Shown here piece by piece: positions 7,378-12,928 of a DNA stretch of 30,095 nucleotides. Origin of the DNA: a virus; the IMG/VR virus record IMGVR_UViG_3300009417_000016, positions 1-30,095 of that record. One strand, given 5' to 3'. The position numbers and the translations under genes were made by a program. Each line of letters starts with the position of its first letter. The first letter of the stretch is position 1. The notes under the pieces are model-generated. The model was given only the letters and a program-made list of their open reading frames with translations, was not told where the DNA came from and did no database searches.

Positions 7378-7823
7378 CCATCTACACCGTAAAATCTAAA
7401 AACAGCAATAACGTCTGGGAGTTTAAATACGATTTAAACGGCAATTTAATAACCTTTAATATCCTAGCTGGCATACTTACCACCAGACAGATGAATTGGT
7501 TCTTTAGAGAAGGCAATTTTCCTGTTTATGAGAGCATCATTAAAACCATCTGGATTCCCAAACTAAAACAAAATTTTGAAATCACCATCGGTGAGCCAGA
7601 TCTCAGCTTCGAGGCCTTCTGGGATTATTACGCAAATAAAGTAGGTAAACGTAAAGAAACACGCAACACCTGGAACCGACTCTCTAAAGCAGATAAAATC
7701 ACAGTACTCTCTAACATCAGTAAGTACCATAACTATTTAAAACACTATCCAAAACAGCAAAAAATGTACCCATCAACATATCTAAATCAAGAAGCCTATC
7801 TCAACGATTGGAAAATAAACTAA
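7371..7823 (+). CDS. Replication-protein-like C-terminal domain (phage replisome organiser type)
   Basis: A 150-residue protein. Residues 78-148 (SFEAFWDYYANKVGKRKETR, then WNRLSKADKITVLSNISKY and MYPSTYLNQEAYLNDW) match the conserved FW..Y..KVGKK..... W.KL......I......Y.......P.TYLN...W pattern at the C-terminus of many phage and plasmid replication/primosome proteins, where it mediates loading or protein contact. The N-terminal 75 residues are strand-rich and contain no helicase or primase motif. It probably recruits host replication factors after transposition, in keeping with its place in the early operon; this is inference. Confidence 0.6.
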   Translation: MLTIYTVKSKNSNNVWEFKYDLNGNLITFNILAGILTTRQMNWFFREGNFPVYESIIKTIWIPKLKQNFEITIGEPDLSFEAFWDYYANKVGKRKETRNTWNRLSKADKITVLSNISKYHNYLKHYPKQQKMYPSTYLNQEAYLNDWKIN

Positions 7824-7834
7824 ACCCAAAAATA

Positions 7835-8005
7835 ATGACAACAACGAAAAACCCAAAACTAAGAATAAGGCACATAGCCTGTCTATGGCTATTGCAAGAA
7901 CGCAAAACGTTTTTTTACATTCCGTATTACAAAACCATATTCAGCTCACCATTTCTATACGAGGTAGAAAGCGCAATAAACTTTATAGAAAACACCAACA
8001 AATAA
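7835..8005 (+). CDS. Small hypothetical basic protein (56 aa)
   Basis: I start it at the ATG at 7835 (MTTTKNPKLRIRHIACLW), 11 nt after the preceding stop; an upstream in-frame ATG at 7808 overlaps the previous gene and gives 9 more residues. The product is basic and aromatic (CLWLLQERKTFFYIPYYKTIF), with no recognised domain. The hydrophobic stretch is too interrupted by charge to be a clear membrane segment. Confidence 0.5.
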   Translation: MTTTKNPKLRIRHIACLWLLQERKTFFYIPYYKTIFSSPFLYEVESAINFIENTNK

Positions 8006-8012
8006 TTAACAG

Positions 8013-8150
8013 ATGAAATACAAAACAGAAAAGTACCAAAGAGTTATAAGCGATGCAACCAATGCTATAGATAAAGAGTTGGCCAAAGGCTGGGCAATAT
8101 TAAATAGATGGGTAATAGGCAACCATCTCTATGTAACCTATGTAAAGTAA
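8013..8150 (+). CDS. Small hypothetical protein (45 aa)
   Basis: ATG at 8013, 7 nt after the previous stop, to TAA at 8148-8150. The protein (MKYKTEKYQRVISDATNAID, then a WAILNRWVIGNHLYVTYVK end) has an amphipathic helix followed by a strand pair of the form seen in small DUF1737-like proteins (trailing WV..N......), but this is too short to assign. The frame fills the gap between genes, which supports it. Confidence 0.45.
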   Translation: MKYKTEKYQRVISDATNAIDKELAKGWAILNRWVIGNHLYVTYVK

Positions 8151-8158
8151 ATTTTATT

Positions 8159-8290
8159 ATGAAAAACCTATTTGAAGACATCCTAGAAGGCCTCACAAAA
8201 TCTACCTTAGAAGGTATCGGACAATCCGTTTGGATTTGGCTTATCATTATCGCAGTCCTGGCATTTGGCCTTGGTGCATTATTATTTTAA
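8159..8290 (+). CDS. Small single-span membrane protein (43 aa)
   Basis: Start chosen at ATG 8159 (MKNLFEDILEGLTKSTLEGI), 8 nt after the previous stop. An earlier in-frame ATG at 8108 lies inside the previous gene and would add 17 non-helical residues. Residues 22-43 (WIWLIIIAVLAFGLGALLF) are a membrane segment at the extreme C-terminus, with an amphipathic helix before it: a tail-anchored topology. It ends the early operon. Could act in exclusion or membrane association; not decidable. Confidence 0.55.
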   Translation: MKNLFEDILEGLTKSTLEGIGQSVWIWLIIIAVLAFGLGALLF

Positions 8291-8316
8291 AACACTAACA
8301 ATTAAAACTATATAAC

Positions 8317-9051
8317 ATGAATACACCAGAAATTAAATGTACTAATGATTATTCAAAATTTTCATTATTAGTTGGCAATAGAGTTGTCAATAAGTCTAAA
8401 ATTAATAAGTTGATGGAAGAGGTTACAAATGGCTTAAATCTATTTCCATACTGCCCAATTGTTACCTATAAGGATGGAGATTCGCTTAAAATTATCGATG
8501 GTCAACATCGATTTACAGCATCAAAAGACTTAGAAGAACCAATTTATTATGTAGTCTGTAAAAAACTATCATTACCACAAATAGCAAAGCTGAATAGTAA
8601 TAGTAGTAATTGGAAGTCTAAAGATTACTTAGAATGTTTTATTAAGGTCGGTATTACGGATTATGAAGATATTAAGTCTGTAATTAAAAAGTATAGAATC
8701 GCTTATGCCGTTGCATGTGACTTATTAATGTCTGGCAATGCAAAATCAAAAGGTAAAAATTTAGTGCAATTTAAGGAAGGTACATTTAAATCTAAGTATT
8801 ATCAGGAAAATTGCGATTTATTAGATGAAGTAGAATCTGTATTTGGTCGTTATGAATTTTGGAATCATGGCTATTTGGTTGAAGCCTATAGACAACTCTT
8901 AGAAGCTAACAAATTTGATAAGGATATTCTGGTCAAAAAAATTAAGTCTAATACAAATATTTTAGATCGTAGAACTTCAGTAAAGGAATATTTATTCAAT
9001 ATTGAACGTGTATATAATGATCGCAACCAAAACCGAGTATCAATATTTTAA
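8317..9051 (+). CDS. DGQHR/ParB-like domain protein (accessory)
   Basis: A 244-residue protein. Residues 45-66 hold PIVTYKDGD...IIDGQHRFTA, the ParB/Srx-fold hallmark (D61 G62 Q63 H64 R65), which in this fold binds nucleotide (CTP in ParB; others are nucleases or modification-linked). The rest is helical with DNA-binding character (KSVIKKYRIAYAVACDLL). In phages such genes accompany DNA modification, defence or host takeover. Its codons end in T/A far more than those of the neighbouring early genes, so it is probably a later arrival. Start ATG is 26 nt after the preceding stop; it is followed closely by the HD gene. Confidence 0.75.
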   Translation: MNTPEIKCTNDYSKFSLLVGNRVVNKSKINKLMEEVTNGLNLFPYCPIVTYKDGDSLKIIDGQHRFTASKDLEEPIYYVVCKKLSLPQIAKLNSNSSNWKSKDYLECFIKVGITDYEDIKSVIKKYRIAYAVACDLLMSGNAKSKGKNLVQFKEGTFKSKYYQENCDLLDEVESVFGRYEFWNHGYLVEAYRQLLEANKFDKDILVKKIKSNTNILDRRTSVKEYLFNIERVYNDRNQNRVSIF

Positions 9052-9054
9052 GCT

Positions 9055-9564
9055 ATGACAAAACTAACAGACAAAACGTACACGCCAAATTCCATAAGAA
9101 CCTTCACAGGCAAAACCTTTGATCTCAAAATTATGGATCCAGAAAGTATCTGCATTGAAGATATTGCACACGGTCTAGCGCAACGTCCACGCTTTGCAGG
9201 CCAATTAAAAGAGTTTTACAGTGTAGCTCAACACAGTATTTGGGTTGGTACAAAGCTACCACGAGAGCATAAACTCGCAGCATTATTGCACGATGCCTCA
9301 GAAGCCTATTTAGGCGATATGCCAAGCCCATTCAAAAAGCTGATGCCAGACTTTAAACATTACGAAGATCAACTAATGCAAGTCATCGCCAAAAAGTTTC
9401 ATTTTAAATACCCACTAGATCCAATCATTAAAAAAGCAGATGCCGAGCTATTACAAATGGAATGGGATTACTTCATTAACGACTCTGGAGCGTTAGTACC
9501 ATTTGATGAGTATGATGTTGAAAACATGTTCCTAGAAGCTTTTCACTTCGTTAAAAATGGATAA
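9055..9564 (+). CDS. HD-domain nucleotide phosphohydrolase (YfbR-like)
   Basis: A 169-residue HD-superfamily protein. The metal ligands are visible: H60 (SVAQHSIWVG), H79-D80 (ALLHDASEAYLGD) and D129 (IIKKADAELL). RPRFAGQ before the first histidine is typical of the phage/YfbR branch, which hydrolyses deoxynucleoside monophosphates. In phages these enzymes shape nucleotide pools or remove regulatory nucleotides. The gene starts 3 nt after the DGQHR gene and overlaps the next by 8 nt. Cytoplasmic. The exact substrate cannot be read from the sequence. Confidence 0.85.
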   Translation: MTKLTDKTYTPNSIRTFTGKTFDLKIMDPESICIEDIAHGLAQRPRFAGQLKEFYSVAQHSIWVGTKLPREHKLAALLHDASEAYLGDMPSPFKKLMPDFKHYEDQLMQVIAKKFHFKYPLDPIIKKADAELLQMEWDYFINDSGALVPFDEYDVENMFLEAFHFVKNG

Positions 9565-9799
9565 ACCAAGCCAAGTATGGAAATTCGATAAATACGGCAA
9601 AGAAAGACCATTACAAGAACAGCTAGACCGACTTAAAGAGAATCTTAGGATTATCAACGATCACATCAGTTGGTACAGCATAAATCCCATTAGAAGAAAT
9701 CCAGTAGAGCGTGCAGCTGCACATCAAAGCAGATTAAAACACCGCAAATCTATTGAGGATCAGATAAAACGATTAGAAAAAAAAATAGAATTATGCTAA
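9557..9799 (+). CDS. Hypothetical coiled-coil protein (80 aa)
   Basis: A highly charged helical protein: PLQEQLDRLKENLRIINDHI forms one amphipathic helix and HRKSIEDQIKRLEKKIELC another, probably a helical hairpin with NPIRRNPVERAA as the loop. It overlaps the HD gene by 8 nt and the next by 7 nt, so it is translationally coupled. No family recognised. Confidence 0.6.
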   Translation: MDKPSQVWKFDKYGKERPLQEQLDRLKENLRIINDHISWYSINPIRRNPVERAAAHQSRLKHRKSIEDQIKRLEKKIELC

Positions 9800-10029
9800 A
9801 TCCAGAAGAGTTAATAGACCTATGTTTCACAACAGATGGCATCATCGAAGATGAAGAGTTAAAATATAAATCCTACACCTACAGCTTCAATGATAGCTAT
9901 ATCGATATCACCTTTAATTTAGATGAAAACGATAATCCCAAATCGCAGATTTTCACTTTTAACGATCGTGAGCTAAATGGCGCACCACCAACCAAAGAAG
10001 ATTTAATAGTAATAATTAATTTAATGTAA
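9793..10029 (+). CDS. Hypothetical acidic protein (78 aa)
   Basis: An acidic protein (many D/E, few basic residues) with strand-like alternation YSFNDSYIDITFNLDENDNP. No recognised domain. Acidic small phage proteins are often DNA mimics, but the residues do not show a specific mimic family. It overlaps the preceding gene by 7 nt and ends the accessory operon before the cassette-like region. Confidence 0.6.
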   Translation: MLNPEELIDLCFTTDGIIEDEELKYKSYTYSFNDSYIDITFNLDENDNPKSQIFTFNDRELNGAPPTKEDLIVIINLM

Positions 10030-10071
10030 AAATGTCCAAAAAAAATAACAAACCTTTAAATTAAACACAAA

Positions 10072-10476
10072 ATGAAAACAAAAAACTTTAGAATCGGGAA
10101 CTTAATATTAGTAAATGAGGTAGTGCAAGAAATAGTTGAACTACCCTTACCCGAAAATTGCACAAATGATAATACGAAAGGAATATTATTAAATGAAGAA
10201 TGGTTGTTTAAATTAGGCTTTGGAAAGTTTGTTTTTCGGGTAAACGAGACATACCAAAAAACTTCGGATATACTATACCGTATTGAAATGGGTACTGATG
10301 CTTGGTTAACTATTTCTTGCAACGGTAAAATGCCTTTTTCTTTTCCAATGATTAAAGATGAAAACCAAAAAGGACATTATCTATTAAGAGGATTAAGTTA
10401 TGTACACCAATTACAGAACTTGTTTTTTGTGCTGACAGGTTATGAACTTACGGTTAAGCACGAAGTAAGTGTTTAA
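10072..10476 (+). CDS. Hypothetical protein of a type common on Bacteroidota mobile DNA
   Basis: A 134-residue protein. The N-terminus FRIGNLILVNEVVQEIVELP, the central ILLNEEWLFKLGF and the C-terminal LSYVHQLQNLFFVLTGYEL match my memory of a widespread Bacteroidota protein of unknown function that is often on mobile elements (RIGN....., then LTEEWL.KLGF, then YVHQLQNL.FALTG.EL). Function unknown. It is followed by a repeat unit that recurs after the next gene, so both may have come as cassettes. Start ATG at 10072 is 42 nt after the preceding stop. Confidence 0.65.
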   Translation: MKTKNFRIGNLILVNEVVQEIVELPLPENCTNDNTKGILLNEEWLFKLGFGKFVFRVNETYQKTSDILYRIEMGTDAWLTISCNGKMPFSFPMIKDENQKGHYLLRGLSYVHQLQNLFFVLTGYELTVKHEVSV

Positions 10477-10550
10477 TTATATGCGGTGTTGTACACAGTT
10501 GATTTTTTTAAAATAACGGCATAATCCAAAATATGCCACAAAAACAGAAT
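10477..10550 (+). repeat. Cassette-like repeat unit, copy A
   Basis: Directly after the stop codon. It contains TTATATGCGG (10477-10486), TGTTGTACACAGTTGA (10487-10502), ATAACGGCATAATC (10513-10526) and TATGCCACAAAAACAGAAT (10532-10550), and GGCATA/TATGCC (10518-10537) is an inverted repeat. The same blocks, in the same order, recur at 10953-11055 after the next gene. ATTAT...ATAAT inverted ends recall attC sites, but no integron integrase is visible. Confidence 0.75.
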
Positions 10551-10554
10551 AATT

Positions 10555-10914
10555 ATGAATACACTTTTAAAACTATTATTAGACGCTAAACCATTTTTAA
10601 CCAATGAAATTACCATTGCAAAGAGTGAGGGCAATTATAGCAATGCTAAAATATGGAAGGCAGATGAACCTTTGGAAAGCACCAAACCTGAAGCATTAAT
10701 TATACAACGTGTTAGCAATAACGAAGCGGTTTTACAGTACGAAACTTGCCAAAAAGGAAGAATAACAAAGTGTAAATGCGAAAGTGACCAAGATTGCAAG
10801 GAAAAAAGCGAAGTGGCGGTTTGCCAAAATTGCGGAAATGATAGTTATACTAAACGTATGGGTGGAAAACTAATTTGCCAAAGATGTAACGAAGATTGGC
10901 AAACTGATTGCTAA
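10555..10914 (+). CDS. Zinc-ribbon-like hypothetical protein (119 aa)
   Basis: The C-terminal part has CKCESDQDC, then CQNCGNDSY and ICQRCNEDWQTDC: CQNC and CQRC spaced about 18 residues apart would make a zinc ribbon. The N-terminal 70 residues are helical then strand-like with no family match. It stands between two copies of the same repeat unit and is the only gene in that interval, which makes it look like a cassette gene. Start ATG at 10555 is 4 nt past copy A. Function unknown; nucleic-acid binding is possible from the ribbon. Confidence 0.65.
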   Translation: MNTLLKLLLDAKPFLTNEITIAKSEGNYSNAKIWKADEPLESTKPEALIIQRVSNNEAVLQYETCQKGRITKCKCESDQDCKEKSEVAVCQNCGNDSYTKRMGGKLICQRCNEDWQTDC

Positions 10915-10952
10915 TACCAAGCTATGACTAGTTGTGAGGCACGAGCAATTAG

Positions 10953-11055
10953 TTATAGCGACTGTTGTAAATAGTTGAAAAATCACAAATTTAAGTGATA
11001 ATAAGCATTATCACGTTATAACGGCATAATCGCTATTATGCCACAAATACGGAAT
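10953..11055 (+). repeat. Cassette-like repeat unit, copy B
   Basis: Blocks TTATAGCG (10953-10960), TGTTGTAAATAGTTGA (10963-10978), ATAACGGCATAATC (11018-11031, identical to copy A) and TATGCCACAAATACGGAAT (11037-11055, two differences from A). Copy B is longer by a 20-nt hairpin inserted between the second and third blocks. Confidence 0.75.
10995..11042. repeat. Three abutting perfect palindromes
   Basis: GTGATAAT-AAGC-ATTATCAC (10995-11014), then GTTATAAC (11015-11022), then GGCATAAT-CGCT-ATTATGCC (11023-11042), with no base between them. The outer two have 8-bp stems with 4-nt loops. They form the core of copy B. No T-run follows, so they are not a simple terminator. Confidence 0.85.
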
Positions 11056-11104
11056 TAGTAATTTTATCATATTTTAGTATCATATTAACTTAAAACGCAA
11101 ACAA

Positions 11105-11704
11105 ATGAAAATTATTAAAGTTATTCTTTACTTCATCTTAGCTATTGTAATACTGTTTATAGCTATGACAATTATAGGTAGTGTATTCTATTCTAATGCT
11201 GATGAAGTATCAAAAGAAATCAAAACAGATAGTATTGTAGCAAAACCTATAGAAGATGCAATTACACCGCCAAAAAAAGAATATCTATGGCGATATGTAA
11301 CTCAAAAAGATGAAATGGACAATAGTACCGACTATTTCGCTACACTAAACTCAGATAACCAGCTCAACTTTAAATTTCCATATTCTGGAGGCTCTACAGG
11401 TGTGCTAACTTTGCGTAATATGAACAAACAAAACAGTGTGGCATTACGTATAGACAAAGGGCAGTTTATGCCAAGCTATTCTAATGATAGGGTTATACGT
11501 GTAAAGTTTGATGACGCGCAGCCAATTAACTTTACTTATAGTATGGCTGATGATGGTAGTTCAGATTATTTATTTCCAAATAAATCTAATCAACTTATTC
11601 GCAAAATTAAAAATGCTAAAACCATAAAGATTGAGGCACCTTTCTTTGGTGAAGGTCGCCAAATACTAATTTTTACAACAGAAGGTTTAAAATGGGATAA
11701 ATAA
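11105..11704 (+). CDS. Membrane-anchored hypothetical protein, probable moron
   Basis: A 199-residue protein. Residues 5-29 (KVILYFILAIVILFIAMTII and on) are one membrane segment or uncleaved signal, so the rest, from about 30, is probably periplasmic. The soluble part has a repeated strand pattern with FPYSGGSTGVLTLR, VALRIDKGQF and IKIEAPFFGEGRQILIF, ending GLKWD; this is a recognisable beta-sandwich-like arrangement but I do not know a named function. Its place between accessory genes and the late regulator suggests a lysogenic conversion or superinfection exclusion gene. Base use (T-ending codons) differs from the early operon. Confidence 0.65.
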   Translation: MKIIKVILYFILAIVILFIAMTIIGSVFYSNADEVSKEIKTDSIVAKPIEDAITPPKKEYLWRYVTQKDEMDNSTDYFATLNSDNQLNFKFPYSGGSTGVLTLRNMNKQNSVALRIDKGQFMPSYSNDRVIRVKFDDAQPINFTYSMADDGSSDYLFPNKSNQLIRKIKNAKTIKIEAPFFGEGRQILIFTTEGLKWDK

Positions 11705-11722
11705 TTTTTCATATATTTGCTA

Positions 11723-11860
11723 TTGCAAACACGAAACAAGAGCAATCTTGATTCATTTTATTAACGATAGCGAAAGCCACACTAAGGTTCACCCTAAGGA
11801 AACTCGGGTAATCCGATTCTTGTAATCGTGTTTGCAAATCTAAAGTGTGGCTTTATTTTT
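11723..11860 (+). ncRNA. Candidate structured RNA with H-type pseudoknot and terminator
   Basis: Two perfect long pairings cross one another: TTGCAAACACGA (11723-11734) with TCGTGTTTGCAA (11826-11837), and AAAGCCACACT (11773-11783) with AGTGTGGCTTT (11844-11854). The second is followed by ATTTTTGTT, so it can serve as an intrinsic terminator. Smaller hairpins fill the loops: CAAGA-GCAA-TCTTG (11737-11750) and CGATT-CTTGT-AATCG (11814-11828, overlapping the first pairing by 2 nt). A promoter -7 element TATATTTG lies at 11712-11719, placing the start near 11725, though I see no good TTG upstream. No protein frame fits. Function unknown; alternatives are a regulatory leader of the next gene or a DNA regulatory array. 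Confidence 0.5.
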
Positions 11861-11869
11861 GTTCTAAAC

Positions 11870-11900
11870 TTGCAAATATTTGCAATATCACTTAGTTTTG
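11870..11900 (+). promoter_or_regulatory. Promoter with perfect 16-bp dyad for the small HTH gene
   Basis: TTG at 11870-11872, 20-nt spacer and TAGTTTTG at 11893-11900 fit the Bacteroidota consensus. The TTG is the first three bases of the perfect palindrome TTGCAAATATTTGCAA (11870-11885). ATG begins 5 nt after the -7 element, so the transcript should start at or near the start codon (leaderless). Confidence 0.65.
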
Positions 11901-11905
11901 TTACC

Positions 11906-12130
11906 ATGGCACTCACACGCGATGAACGTTTAAAACTTCGTGACGAAAAGGTTAGAGAACTCTTCGATAAAATCTCAACCAAAAATCCCAAATGGCGATT
12001 CGATGCTATTATAGAAGATATAGAGCTCATCGTATATTTAGCTCCACGTACCATAGAAGGCATTTTAAGAGGCGAAGGTCGCTATGCTGTAGATCCTAAA
12101 CCAGAGGAATCACCTAACTTATTTTCTTAA
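11906..12130 (+). CDS. Small HTH-like protein, candidate middle/late activator
   Basis: A 74-residue protein starting at ATG 11906; an open stretch further upstream lies in the RNA/promoter region and is not coding-like. DERLKLRDEKVRELFDKIST is a basic amphipathic helix, and NPKWRFDAIIEDIELIVYLAPRTIEGILRGEG reads as helix-turn-helix with APRTIEGIL as recognition helix. The pattern is like Bacteroidota phage DNA-binding proteins. Its place, alone between early and late regions, is that of Mor/C in Mu, so a transcription activator is my inference; autoregulation through the dyad at 11870-11885 is possible. Its 3' end overlaps the convergent gpF-like gene by 12 nt. Confidence 0.6.
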   Translation: MALTRDERLKLRDEKVRELFDKISTKNPKWRFDAIIEDIELIVYLAPRTIEGILRGEGRYAVDPKPEESPNLFS

Positions 12131-12805
12131 GTCCTTTGCTGCCTTACGTGCTGCTTTAACTTCAGCTTTCGTTAAACGCTTCTGGTACACTATATCTTTG
12201 TAGATTTTTCCACTAATAGCGGCATTGTTTTTAAACTTAGTACTCAAATTACCAGCTGGTAAATTTTTACTCACCGCTTTATCCGTTTGTGTAACTCCAC
12301 AACGGCAACCATGATCGCTCGGAGGATAGATTTCTTTCCATATCGCATGATCTATCGGAGCGATTAATCCATCCCACGCTTTATGAGACTTGCGAGTTCT
12401 TGCATCATGTATTGCAGAATATTGCAAGTTAGGATAAAGATCTTTATTATTCTGAAAGTCTTGCCATTTACCAGCCATATTTGCCGTAGCAATGGTATGG
12501 TTATATTCTGTCTCTAACCAATTGACATTGTACAAACCAGACACACGTAAAGCCACTTTCTTAAAATCGTTCCACGGCACAATTTTGCCTCCAGAGACTA
12601 AAGCAGCTTCAAGTTCTTTTTTAAAAGCCGTTTCTTTAAATGCGCTAAATTCTGCAATGTTATTTTTTAGTGAGATCGCTAACGCTTCATCAAAGTAGTC
12701 TAATGTATCATTATAGCCAATATCCACGCCTTTTGCTAGTAAAGTGTTATAATACACCAGCAATTCCTTTTGTAAGGCCTTAGACACCTCACGCTTGGCA
12801 AACAT
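12119..12805 (-). CDS. gpF-like minor head / head morphogenesis protein
   Basis: A 228-residue protein from the only ATG (12805). The C-terminal Phage_Mu_F core is clear: R136/R138, H141 and WDG (144-146), then PPSDHGCRCG (161-170) with the two cysteines that bind metal in this family. It joins the portal region and directs head assembly, as Mu gpF/SPP1 gp7 do. The frame stays open for 41 codons upstream of this ATG with no ATG, GTG or TTG, straight into the portal stop region where a -1 frameshift signal lies; the fused product would be about 672 residues. Start is therefore uncertain: internal ATG, frameshift fusion, or both. Confidence 0.88.
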   Translation of the reverse strand: MFAKREVSKALQKELLVYYNTLLAKGVDIGYNDTLDYFDEALAISLKNNIAEFSAFKETAFKKELEAALVSGGKIVPWNDFKKVALRVSGLYNVNWLETEYNHTIATANMAGKWQDFQNNKDLYPNLQYSAIHDARTRKSHKAWDGLIAPIDHAIWKEIYPPSDHGCRCGVTQTDKAVSKNLPAGNLSTKFKNNAAISGKIYKDIVYQKRLTKAEVKAARKAAKDLRK

Positions 12806-12827
12806 CGCCTTTATATACCGTTCTATC

Positions 12828-12928
12828 AGCCTACTTAAACTTTTATCCTTATTAAGTTGAATTACTGAAGCTTCTGGTGTACAGCAATGCGACTTATAGT
12901 GCAGTTTAAGTAGGCTTAATCCTTTCCC
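12828..12928 (-). promoter_or_regulatory. Predicted -1 ribosomal frameshift signal, portal into gpF-like frame
   Basis: Reading the minus strand: heptamer G GGA AAG (12928-12922, in the portal frame), 5-nt spacer GATTA, then AGCCTACTTAAACT (12916-12903), a 61-nt loop and its exact complement AGTTTAAGTAGGCT (12841-12828). The portal stop TAA (12918-12916) overlaps the stem base. Slipping back one base continues as GGA TTA AGC and so on into the gpF-like frame with no stop. All three parts of a classical -1 signal are present. Confidence 0.65.

Noticed and set aside
7808-7834. Upstream ATG for the small gene at 7835
   Set aside because: It overlaps the end of the previous gene; the later ATG fits the operon spacing better. 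Kept as an alternative only.
8108-8158. Upstream ATG for the small membrane protein
   Set aside because: It lies inside the preceding gene and adds residues unlike the rest; ATG at 8159 is better placed.
10995-11042. CRISPR array or intrinsic terminator
   Set aside because: The palindromes abut without spacers, so it is not CRISPR, and no T-run follows, so it is not a standard terminator.
11723-11860. tRNA, tmRNA or ribozyme
   Set aside because: No acceptor/anticodon arrangement, no tag frame, and no motif of a ribozyme class that I can identify.
11828-11905. Upstream start for the HTH gene
   Set aside because: The extra 26 residues would be encoded by the pairing arms, terminator and promoter dyad, and are hydrophobic and unlike the rest.
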